Part shown: one piece after another, positions 56,508 to 64,000 of the stretch
Position numbering within the stretch: the first letter of the stretch is position 1
Layout of the letters: the number at the start of each line of letters is the position of its first letter
Program-made: the position numbers and the translations under genes
The notes under the pieces: generated by a model
What the model was told of the DNA's origin: nothing
The model's database searches: none
The model's input: the letters and a program-made list of their open reading frames with translations, nothing else
Assembly (NCBI RefSeq): GCF_002024505.1
Contig: NZ_CP019402.1
Coordinates: 2,976,001 to 3,040,000, forward strand
Source: Plantibacter flavus
GTDB lineage: Bacteria; Actinomycetota; Actinomycetes; Actinomycetales; Microbacteriaceae
Length of the DNA stretch: 64,000 bases
Reading direction: 5' to 3'

Positions 56508-58058
56508 CTAGATGTTGAGGCCGTGGAAGAAGTCGGTGCGCAGCGCCGGGCCCGCGGGCGCCAGCTCGATCCGCACCACGGCGCCACCTGGACCCGTCAG
56601 CTCCGAGTCGGGCAGCACGACCTCGAGATGCTCGCGTGTGCGTGTCCACTCGGCAGGTTCCCGTGAGCCGAGGACCCGGACGTCGACGATCGGCCGGTCG
56701 AGGAGCCGACAGTCCGAGCCGAAACTGCGGATGCGCATCCGGCCGTCCTCCGGACGGACGAGTCCGATCCCGTAGACGTACTCGTGGCCGACCTCGGTCA
56801 TCCGCGTGAATCGGATGTCCTCGGCGGTGTACACGGCCGCCGCGGCGTCGGTGAACGAGCCGGCGGCGGGTGCGGTCGGCCCTTCCCCGAACACGATCCA
56901 CGGGCGCGACCCGTAGATCGCCTCTCCGTTCACGGCCAACCAGTCACCGACCGCTTCCAACAACGCGACCTCCTCCTCGGGGATCGTCCCGTCGGGACGC
57001 GGACCGACGTTGAGCAGGAGGTTCCCGTTCTTCGAGACGACGTCGACGAGTTCCTGGATGAGCTCGGAGGCGTCCTTGTAGTCGTGCCCCTCCACCCAGC
57101 TCCATGAGGTCCGGGACACCGAGGTGTCGTTCTGCCACACCTCCGGCCGGATGCCGTCCATGGTGCCACGCTCGATGTCGAGGACCGCGGACCCGGGCGC
57201 GAACGACTCCCACTTGTAGTTGATGACGACCTCACGTCCCCACTCGGCCGCCCGGTTGTAGTAGTACGCCGCCAGCCTCCGGAGGTAGGGCTCGAACGAG
57301 GGAGTCTCGATGCCGGTGTCGAAGTACAGGATCTGCGGTCGGTAGGAGTCGATGACCTCGACCGTGCGCAGGAGCCAGTCCTCCAGGAAGCGCTCGGTCG
57401 GGTTCGTCTCCTGGCGCATCGCCGGTCCGTAGAGGTCGCTGTAGGCGGGGTCGCGGACGTCGGAGTCGAACGTCGTCCCGTCGTTCATGAAGAACCAGTG
57501 TTCGGCCCGGTGGCTCGACGCGCCCGTGACCAGCCACGACTGGTCGACCGCTTCGAGGAGGTCGCCCATCACGTCACGCTGCGGGCCGACCTCGGTCACC
57601 TTCCACCGCGAGCGGGCGGTGTCGTACATCGTGTAGCCGTCGTGGTGTTCGGCGACGGGCACCACGAACTGCGCGCCGGCGCGTTTGAACAGTGCAGCCC
57701 AGGCCTGCGGGTCGAAGCGCTCCATGCGGAAGTGCGGCAGGAAATCCTTGTATCCGAAGCGGTCGTGCGGGCCGTAGGTCTCCACATGGTGGTCGAAGGC
57801 GGGGGTGCCGCGTCGATACATGGTGCGCGAATACCACTCGTTGCCGAACGCCGGCACGGAGAAGGCACCCCAGTGCAGGAACACACCGAACTTGGCGTCG
57901 CGGTACCACTGCGGAGCCCGATAGTGCGACAGCGAATCCCAGGTGGCGTCGTACGGACCGGCGTCGATGACGGCATCCACCGCTGCGAGCGCTACACGGT
58001 TGTCCGAGACGTCGACCGGTGCCGGCAGGGAGGTGGGGTCGAGCGGTTCGAGGTTCAT
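56508..58058 (-). CDS. GH29 alpha-L-fucosidase
   Basis: 516-residue family 29 enzyme, no signal peptide. Hallmarks: WYRDAKFGVFLHWGAFSVPAFGNEWYSRTMY, PVAEHHDGYTMYDT and GNLLLNVGPRPDG. Nucleophile is Asp247 in ILYFDTGIE, where relatives have WFD. The C-terminal beta sandwich (about 395-516) carries no extra binding module. Retaining release of alpha-L-fucose from imported glycans is expected. Lies between the permeases and the reductase in the minus-strand operon. Confidence 0.9.
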   Translation of the reverse strand: MNLEPLDPTSLPAPVDVSDNRVALAAVDAVIDAGPYDATWDSLSHYRAPQWYRDAKFGVFLHWGAFSVPAFGNEWYSRTMYRRGTPAFDHHVETYGPHDRFGYKDFLPHFRMERFDPQAWAALFKRAGAQFVVPVAEHHDGYTMYDTARSRWKVTEVGPQRDVMGDLLEAVDQSWLVTGASSHRAEHWFFMNDGTTFDSDVRDPAYSDLYGPAMRQETNPTERFLEDWLLRTVEVIDSYRPQILYFDTGIETPSFEPYLRRLAAYYYNRAAEWGREVVINYKWESFAPGSAVLDIERGTMDGIRPEVWQNDTSVSRTSWSWVEGHDYKDASELIQELVDVVSKNGNLLLNVGPRPDGTIPEEEVALLEAVGDWLAVNGEAIYGSRPWIVFGEGPTAPAAGSFTDAAAAVYTAEDIRFTRMTEVGHEYVYGIGLVRPEDGRMRIRSFGSDCRLLDRPIVDVRVLGSREPAEWTRTREHLEVVLPDSELTGPGGAVVRIELAPAGPALRTDFFHGLNI

Positions 58059-58081
58059 GGGTCTCCATTCGTGGTCGCGGC

Positions 58082-58951
58082 TCATCGGCCGCCGAAGGCA
58101 CCCGCGCCGATCGCGGCCACCAGTTGTCGTTGGGCGACGGCGACCACGACCACCACCGGGGCGATCGTCATCACACATGCCGCCATCAGCAGTTCCCATT
58201 GCGTGCCCGTCTGGGTCGTGAAGCCGGCGATGCCGATGGGGATCGTCCACTTGTCGGAGCTGTTGAGGATGATCAACGGCCACAGGAAGCTGTTCCAGCT
58301 GCCGAGGAAGCTGAAGATCGCGAGTACCGAGATGGCCGGTCGCACGAGGGGGACGATGACGCTGGTGAGGATCCGCCAGGTCGAGGCACCGTCGAGCCGG
58401 GCCGCCTCCTCCAGTTCCGCTGGGATCTGCAGCATGAACTGCCGGAGCAGGAAGGCGCCGAACGCGCCGAACAGGCCCGGGAGGATGAGCGCGATCCAGG
58501 TGTCGGCGAGCCGGACCTGGTCGAAGCCGAGGAAGAGCGGCACGACCGCGACCTCGGCCGGCAGGGTCAGCGTGATGATGAACAGCACGAAAACGGCGCT
58601 CCGACCGGGGAACCGCAGCCGGGCGAACGCGAACGCGGTCAGGGTCGCGACGATCAGGGTCAACAGGGTCGAGACGGCGGCCACGACCAGGCTGTTGGTG
58701 AGCAGCCGTCCGAAATCGACCTCGACCCACGCGTCCGCGAAGTTCGACCAGAGGACCTCGGAGCCGATGAACGTGATCCGCGCACCGAACACCTCGTTCG
58801 CGGGCTTCAACGCGGTGAAGAACGTCCAGATGAGCGGGAACGAGAACACGAGCGCGAACAGCCAAGCGATCGTCGAGTTGGCCACGAACCCGAGCGTGCG
58901 TCCCCGGTGACGCCGCCGAGCGCCTCGTACCGCGAGCTGCTGATCAGTCAT
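58082..58951 (-). CDS. Sugar ABC transporter permease, MalG type
   Basis: 289-residue permease; six helices, EAA loop [16 protein letters not shown]. Starts 8 bases inside the end of the upstream permease gene. 23 bases before the GH29 start. Confidence 0.93.
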   Translation of the reverse strand: MTDQQLAVRGARRRHRGRTLGFVANSTIAWLFALVFSFPLIWTFFTALKPANEVFGARITFIGSEVLWSNFADAWVEVDFGRLLTNSLVVAAVSTLLTLIVATLTAFAFARLRFPGRSAVFVLFIITLTLPAEVAVVPLFLGFDQVRLADTWIALILPGLFGAFGAFLLRQFMLQIPAELEEAARLDGASTWRILTSVIVPLVRPAISVLAIFSFLGSWNSFLWPLIILNSSDKWTIPIGIAGFTTQTGTQWELLMAACVMTIAPVVVVVAVAQRQLVAAIGAGAFGGR

Positions 58952-59903
58952 AGTGCACCCATTTCTTCTGTCCCCAGAGTTGGAACATGGTGAAGATCGC
59001 GATGATCACGAACAGGACGGTCGCGATTGCCGACGCGTAGCCGAGCTGGTTGTTGGAGAACGCGGTCTGGTAGAGGTACAGCATGATCGTCATGGTGCTG
59101 TTGCCGGGTCCGCCGCCCGTGATCACGTAGGCCTGGGCGAACGTCGACCACGCGCCGATCACGGTCAACACCGTGGTGAAGAAGAGGGCTGGGCTGACGA
59201 GCGGGAGGGTGATCGAGAACAGGCGCCGGAACCGACCGGCGCCGTCGATGCGCGACGCGGCGATGACGTCGGGGCTGATCGAGTCGAGCCCAGCTCCGAG
59301 CACGATCATGTTGTAGCCGAACGACTGCCAGAGCGACACGCCGATCACGACGGCGAGCGCCCAGTTGCCGTCGCTGAGCCATGGGATCGGCGCAAGCCCG
59401 ACGGCTGCGAGCGCCTGATTGACGGCCCCGTCCTGCTGGAAGAGCAGTCGGAACACCGCGGCGTTCGCCACCATCGGAGACAGGGCCGGGATCAGGAAGA
59501 TCACGCGCAGCCAGTTCCGACCGGCGATGCGGGTCTGCAGCCACATCGCCATCGCCAACGAGATCGCGATGTTCGCCGGAACGTAGACGAGCACGAAGAT
59601 CGCCGTGACGAGGACGCTGTTGAGGAACTGCGAATCACGGAACAGCCGGGCGTAGTTCTCCCAGCCGGTGAACTCCGTCCCACCGAGCACGGTCGAGTCG
59701 GAGAACCCGAGGATCAGCGACGCCAGTTGCGGGACGACGATGAAGACCACCAGCCCGATGAGCCCTGGGAGGACGAATACCCATCCCACCCAACGCGGGC
59801 CCCCGAGGGGCCGGCGGCGAGGCCGACCCCTCGGACGCTCCGGTCGGGTGACCGCGCCGTCGGTGACCTCACCCTCCGCGCTGTCGAGACGCACGAACGT
59901 CAT
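58944..59903 (-). CDS. Sugar ABC transporter permease, MalF type
   Basis: 319-residue permease with a basic Arg/Pro-rich N-terminus, six helices and EAA-type loop IAASRIDGAGRFRRLF; GGGPGNSTMT turn. ATG overlaps the binding-protein stop by 4 bases. Confidence 0.93.
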   Translation of the reverse strand: MTFVRLDSAEGEVTDGAVTRPERPRGRPRRRPLGGPRWVGWVFVLPGLIGLVVFIVVPQLASLILGFSDSTVLGGTEFTGWENYARLFRDSQFLNSVLVTAIFVLVYVPANIAISLAMAMWLQTRIAGRNWLRVIFLIPALSPMVANAAVFRLLFQQDGAVNQALAAVGLAPIPWLSDGNWALAVVIGVSLWQSFGYNMIVLGAGLDSISPDVIAASRIDGAGRFRRLFSITLPLVSPALFFTTVLTVIGAWSTFAQAYVITGGGPGNSTMTIMLYLYQTAFSNNQLGYASAIATVLFVIIAIFTMFQLWGQKKWVHYD

Positions 59904-61168
59904 TGCGCGAGGCCTGCCTTCACCTGTTCGAGCACCTCGGCGACCGTGCGTTGACCGGAGAACGCCTCCACCTCGTACTGCGTCAACAGGGTGTCGAGCT
60001 GGGACTGGTTCGCGGGCACCGGAGACGGCGTCGCATCACCGGTCATCTGCCGGATCACCTCGGTGAACTCCGGTGACCCGACATTGGCGGACCAGGCGTC
60101 GAGCGAGTCGAGCCGGGCCGGCACGGACGCCTGCGACTTCGTCACCTCGTCGAGACCCGCCTTGCTGGTCATGGCCGTGATGGCCTCGAACGCCTTCTGC
60201 TTGTCACCACACGTCTTCGTGATGCCGAAGCCCGAGCCGCCGATGAAGCCCTTCGACTGCCCGTTCGCACTCGGGATGACGGCGATGCCCACGTTGTCCT
60301 TACCGAGCGACTCCTGAGCGTGCTGCAGATCCCAGAGCCCCTGCATCTCCATTGCGGACTGGCCGGTGTTGAACGCGTCGATGTCGGGGAACGTTCCGCC
60401 GGCGGCCGCCTCGAGCGGCTTCGCGACCTTGTGCACGGTGGCGAGGTCGACGAGCAGTTGCAGCGCGTCGTGGAAAGCCGGGTCGTCGAGCAGCGGACCG
60501 TTCTCGTCCGCGTAGGGATGTCCGTCCGCCGCCATCAGCGTGCTGATGGGGTTGGACCCCTGGCCGATCGCGAACCCGTAGACGCCGTCCTTCGTCGTGG
60601 CCTTGGCCGCGGCGATGAAGTCGTCGGTGGTCCAGTCGTTCGACGGCTCGGCGACGCCGGCGTCCTTGAACATCTGCTTGTTGTAGAGGATCACGGTCGG
60701 ACCGGCGTTGAACGGAAGGGCGTAGAGCTCACCGTCCACCCGGAGCTGCTCGAGCATCGCCGAACTGTAGGCGGACAGATCGAGCTTATTCTCCTTCGCC
60801 AGTTCGTCGAGCGGCTCCAGCCCCTCGACGTACGGGTTCACCCGCCCGTTCTGGAACGTGACCAGGCAGGGCGCGCTGCTGCTGCGCATCACCGTGGGCA
60901 GCTTCGTGTAGTAATCGCCGATCGGCGGTCCGGAGAAGCTCACCGACATCGAGGGGTCGGCGTGCACTCCTCCGGCGATGTAGTCGGCCCACTGCTGTTT
61001 GTCGGCCTTCCCACCGACCCAGGTGTACATGGTGACCGTATCGCCGTCGAGACCCGACGCCCCACCGTCGGCTCCTGAACATGCGGCGAGCCCGAGCACC
61101 AGGGCCCCGGCGGTCGTGGTGACGCCCACGCGCCTCCACCTCCGGGCACCGTTCGTCTGTGTCTGCAT
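59900..61168 (-). CDS. Sugar ABC transporter binding lipoprotein, fucoside locus
   Basis: 422-residue family 1 binding protein. Sec-type lipoprotein signal with lipobox LGLAAC, unlike the Tat-type signals of the other two binding proteins in the window. Start ATG 4 bases after GGAGGAG. First gene of the seven-gene minus-strand operon down to GH2. Ligand expected to be a fucosylated or 6-deoxy-sugar-containing oligosaccharide. Confidence 0.93.
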   Translation of the reverse strand: MQTQTNGARRWRRVGVTTTAGALVLGLAACSGADGGASGLDGDTVTMYTWVGGKADKQQWADYIAGGVHADPSMSVSFSGPPIGDYYTKLPTVMRSSSAPCLVTFQNGRVNPYVEGLEPLDELAKENKLDLSAYSSAMLEQLRVDGELYALPFNAGPTVILYNKQMFKDAGVAEPSNDWTTDDFIAAAKATTKDGVYGFAIGQGSNPISTLMAADGHPYADENGPLLDDPAFHDALQLLVDLATVHKVAKPLEAAAGGTFPDIDAFNTGQSAMEMQGLWDLQHAQESLGKDNVGIAVIPSANGQSKGFIGGSGFGITKTCGDKQKAFEAITAMTSKAGLDEVTKSQASVPARLDSLDAWSANVGSPEFTEVIRQMTGDATPSPVPANQSQLDTLLTQYEVEAFSGQRTVAEVLEQVKAGLAQ

Positions 61169-61192
61169 ACAACTCCTCCTTGAGTGTTTGGG

Positions 61193-61336
61193 CGAAACGT
61201 TACGTTCTCCGTGAATGCTAAGAAAGCGAAATCCACGAGTCAAGCACAGGTGTCGACTTCGAAATCTTTCGTACGGCGGTATCATCAGGGCGATAGGCGT
61301 GAGAACATCCGCGTGGCCCATGGTCGAAACGATTCG
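61193..61336. promoter_or_regulatory. Three LacI-type palindromes in the fucoside divergon
   Basis: CGAAACGTTACG (61193-61204), CGAAATCTTTCG (61260-61271) and CGAAACGATTCG (61325-61336) share the form CGAAA-NN-WTNCG, close to common LacI-family operators with a central CG. Centres are 67 and 65 bases apart. They lie between the divergent binding-protein and LacI genes. Confidence 0.5.
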
Positions 61337-61457
61337 TGCTGATCAACAAAGGTCGCACGAATAGACGGCCGAGCTGGCCTATGCTGAGCGGAAACGCCTC
61401 TCGCTCGGCGGTGCCCGAGCAAGAGTGGTGAGCGGCGACACCAGGAAAGGCTGGGCT

Positions 61458-62450
61458 GTGACGACCTACAAGGACATTCAGCGGGCCACGGGCCTCTCGC
61501 TCGCGACGATCTCGAAGTACTACAACGGGCGCAACGTCCTCGAAGCCAACCGGGACGCCATTCAGACGGCCGCGCGCGAGCTGGGGTTCCGGCCGAACCA
61601 GAACGCCCGATCGTTGCGCTCACGGCGATCGAGGACCGTCGGCGTCCTGCTTCCGGCGATCAACAACGACTTCCACCTCACGATTGTCGCCGGCGTCGAG
61701 GAAGCGCTCCGCCCGAGAGGGTTCAGCGTCATCGTGGCAGCCAGCCCTGATCCGGCCGACGACTCCGTCAACCTGCTCATGGATCGGATGGTCGACGGGA
61801 TCATCGCGGTGACACCGCCACATGACGTTCCGGCTCTCCGCGCCGCCGCTTCGCAGGTCCCGGTCGTCATGGTGGACTGGCACATCGACGACGTGCATGC
61901 CGACGGCGTCTTCCTCGACAACATCGCGGCGGGCGCGCTCGGGGCGCGCCACCTGCTCGACCATGGTCACCGCCGCATCGGCTTCGTCGGCGGCGAATCG
62001 ACGATCTCCTCGATGCGACTGCGCACGGAGGGCTTCGAGACGGCGCTGTTCACGCAAGGGATCCAGGCCGACCCGGCGCTCGAACGCTTCGTGCCGCTGA
62101 CGGTCGACGCCGGATACCGAGCCACCCAGGAACTGCTCGCACGATACCCCCGTCCCACGGGGCTCTTCGCGGCGAACTACGAACTCACCCTCGGCGCGGT
62201 CACCGCGATCAACGATTCGGGTCTCCGCATCGGCCGCGACATCTCGGTGGTGGGGTTCGACAGCCGCGAACTGGCACAAGCGCTCGTCCCGAAACTGACG
62301 GTCATCGTGCAACCGACCCGCAAGATCGCCAAGCACGCCGCGCGCCTCATCGCAGACCACATCGAGGCCGGCGAACGCCCGGCCCCAACGGTCAAGTACC
62401 TCGAGGCGCACCTCATCCCTGGCTCCTCGGTGTCCCGCGTCGACGACTGA
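61458..62450 (+). CDS. LacI-family regulator of the fucoside locus
   Basis: 330-residue LacI protein: YKDIQRATGLSLATISKYYNG helix-turn-helix at residues 4-24, hinge FRPNQNARSLRSRRSR and effector domain. The recognition helix (SLATISKYYNG) differs from the other two LacI proteins, matching a different operator. GTG start after AGGAAAGG. Divergent from the importer-GH29-GH2 operon. GAGCC-rich sequence without genes follows for 180 bases. Confidence 0.92.
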   Translation: MTTYKDIQRATGLSLATISKYYNGRNVLEANRDAIQTAARELGFRPNQNARSLRSRRSRTVGVLLPAINNDFHLTIVAGVEEALRPRGFSVIVAASPDPADDSVNLLMDRMVDGIIAVTPPHDVPALRAAASQVPVVMVDWHIDDVHADGVFLDNIAAGALGARHLLDHGHRRIGFVGGESTISSMRLRTEGFETALFTQGIQADPALERFVPLTVDAGYRATQELLARYPRPTGLFAANYELTLGAVTAINDSGLRIGRDISVVGFDSRELAQALVPKLTVIVQPTRKIAKHAARLIADHIEAGERPAPTVKYLEAHLIPGSSVSRVDD

Positions 62451-62630
62451 GCTGTACCTTCGTCTCCGACCTCGGTCCCGATGTCCGAGCTCGGGCCCGG
62501 TCTCCTGCCCGTAGGACGGGTTCAGGGAGTGCACGTGGGGGCGGCTGACGGCTCCGGTCGTTCCTCGGCTCACCACATCGAGCAGCCCCGCTCGGCATCG
62601 ACACGTCGCCCGAGCCAATCCAGGCTCAGC

Positions 62631-63098
62631 CCCGTCGACCTCAGTGCCATCGTCCTGGAGGCGGCCGACGAACGACGACGACTCGGCCTCCCCGACGGCG
62701 TGGAGCTGCGCACGGCTGCCGTGCCGACGCTGCAGCTCGTCGGCGATCGAGCACGTCTCCGGGAGTTGCTCTCGATCATGCTCGACAACGCGGTGACCTA
62801 CACCCGCGCCGGCGAGATCTTCCTGAGCGTGCGCTCGGACGGCGTGGATGCGATCATCCGCGTCACCGACACGGGGATCGGCATCCCGGCGGACGAACTC
62901 ACCCGGGTCTTCGAACGGTTCCACCGAGCCGGGAACGTGCGCGAGGAGACGATCCGCGGCTCAGGCCTCGGGCTCACCATCGCCAGATCCATCGCGCACG
63001 CGCACCGCGGCACGATCGAGGCCTTCGCCACCGGAGACCCCGGGACGACCTTCATCGTCCGACTCCCGCTGGCCCGCCGGAACCGCTCGGCCGGCTGA
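62631..63098 (+). pseudogene. Truncated histidine kinase (HATPase domain only)
   Basis: 156 codons identical in frame to the end of the intact kinase at 49838, differing at three residues. The sensor, PAS and HisKA parts including the phospho-accepting His are missing; upstream bases to 62450 show no homology. The frame is open from an ATG at 62481 but that N-terminus looks like random Arg/Ser-rich sequence. It cannot act as a kinase on its own. Confidence 0.88.
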
Positions 63099-63115
63099 CA
63101 CCGCCGACGAGGCGT
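62631..63115 (+). repeat. 485-bp direct repeat, copy 2 (kinase 3' end)
   Basis: Second copy of the repeat described at 51008, in the same orientation. The two copies bracket 11.1 kb that holds the whole fucoside locus. The extra 17 bases after the stop are also shared, so the duplication was of DNA, not of a spliced gene part. Confidence 0.9.
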
Positions 63116-63147
63116 CTCAGTCGCCGAGGCGCCCGGGTCGGCGACGG

Positions 63148-64000
63148 TCACCACCAGAAGGGCGCTTGCGTCACGTAGGGCGATTCGAGCCTGGCAACCT
63201 CGTCGTCCGTCAGCTGCACGTCGAGCGCGGCGGCGGCGTCCGTGAGGTGTGCCGCTTTGGTGGCACCGATGATGGGAGCTGCGACCGTCGGGTTCCGCAG
63301 GACCCAGGCCAGTGCGACCTGCGCCATCGGGATGCCTCGCTCGACCGCGATCTCCTCGACGGCGTCGATGATCGGCCCGTCGGCGTCCGTGTCGAACGCC
63401 TTCGCCACCTCGTCGATGTTCGAGCGGTCCGTGGCTGCACCGCGCGGCCGGGCGAGCCGTCCTTTACCGTTCGGCGAGTACGGCGTGAGGCCGACGCCGG
63501 TGTCCGCGCACATCGGGATCATCTCCCGTTCCTCTTCGCGTTTCAGCAGGTTGTACTAGTTCTCCATCGCGACGAAAGGTGTCAGCCCGTGGACCGCTGC
63601 GGCCGTCTGCAGCTTCGCGAACTGCCAGGCGTACATGGAGGAGGCGCCGAGGTAGCGCACCTTCCCCGCTCGGACGATGTCGTCGAGCGCCTGCATCGTC
63701 TCCTCGACCGGGGTCTCCTCGTCGAAGCGGTGGACGTAATACACGTCGATGTGGTCGGTCCCGAGTCGTCGCAACGAGGCGTCGACCTGTTCGAGGATGG
63801 CCGTTCGGGAGAGTCCCGATCCCCCGGGCCCGTCATGCATCTTCCCCGAGACCTTCGTCGCGAGGACGATGTCCTCACGGCGACTGAACCGCGTGATCGC
63901 GCGTCCGACGTACTCCTCGCCGCTGCCCTGCTGGTAGACGTTCGCGGTGTCCCAGAACGTGATCCCCAGCTCGACCGCCTGCCGGAAGAACGGCGCGGAC
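63148..64000 (-). pseudogene. Aldo/keto reductase interrupted by a TAG codon (5' end outside window)
   Basis: Reads as one continuous aldo/keto reductase frame from the window edge (TFWDTANVYQQGSGEEYVGRA with catalytic Asp and Tyr; DIVLATKVSGKM with Lys; HIDVYYVHRFD with His) to PYVTQAPFWW at the stop. The only fault is an in-frame TAG at 63556-63558, in a place (MEN-stop-YNLLKREEE) where relatives have Gln or His. One C-to-T change from CAG would explain it. Both halves are otherwise well conserved, so the loss is recent, or a sequencing error. Confidence 0.8.

Noticed and set aside
62481..62630. Possible N-terminus for a short kinase-like protein
   Set aside because: No homology to the kinase, random-looking composition, no ribosome site; the fragment is better called a pseudogene.

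Overview
The window is high-GC DNA with dense, often overlapping genes (ATGA and GTGA junctions), frequent GTG starts, Tat signals, a LAXTG-type surface protein and a DUF222/HNH protein. This suggests a Gram-positive actinobacterium, most likely Microbacteriaceae from a plant or soil habitat. The family assignment is inference from gene style and content. No rRNA, tRNA, CRISPR array, phage or classical IS gene was recognised. All family names come from reading motifs, not from searches.

Layout. 1-6.3 kb is a levan locus: two sugar permeases (the first cut by the window edge), a LacI regulator, a cytosolic GH32, a Tat-exported GH32 that reads as a levan fructotransferase, and a DUF1349 protein. 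6.3-16 kb is mixed: WYL regulator and VOC protein, DUF805 protein, DUF222/HNH protein flanked by a small palindromic repeat, BNR-type glycosidase-like protein, GNAT protein with a broken duplicate of its tail, an ammonium transporter with a GlnR-like box, two small hypothetical genes, and a DUF4188/MerR divergon. 15.9-22.6 kb is a second fructan locus: PfkB kinase and LacI divergent from a binding protein, two permeases and a cytosolic GH32, with two matching 18-bp operators between. 22.7-29.9 kb holds an alpha/beta hydrolase, a LuxR-type regulator, a repeat-rich LASTG surface protein and two unknown genes. 29.9-35.2 kb is a HAD phosphatase-PhnD-PhnC-PhnE-PhnE-RpiR operon behind a textbook PHO box. 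35.2-39.8 kb has an orphan peptide-type binding protein, a cysteine hydrolase, two lipoproteins and a GNAT protein. 39.8-49 kb is a mannoside/glycan locus: LacI and GH5 divergent from a binding protein, two permeases, GH3 and GH125, with promoter and operators readable. 49-51.5 kb has a SUFU-domain protein and a histidine kinase. 51.5-62.5 kb is a fucoside-type locus: GH2, FucU/RbsD, aldo/keto reductase, GH29, two permeases and a binding protein, divergent from LacI. The window ends with a second, truncated copy of the histidine-kinase 3' end and an aldo/keto reductase broken by one TAG codon.

How the genes work together. Four separate CUT1-type importers serve four glycan classes, three with a LacI regulator at hand and the fourth with LacI inside the operon. 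None carries its own ATPase, so a shared MsiK-like ATPase elsewhere is implied. Extracellular cleavage is clear only for the levan fructotransferase; the other glycosidases lack signal peptides and should act on imported oligosaccharides. Most striking are: a GH2 enzyme that keeps the catalytic and Mg residues of LacZ but has replaced all four residues of the galactose C6-hydroxyl/Na site; near-identical 485-bp direct repeats of a kinase 3' end that bracket the fucoside locus; and a PHO-box-driven phosphonate-type importer paired with a phosphatase and an SIS-domain regulator instead of a C-P lyase.
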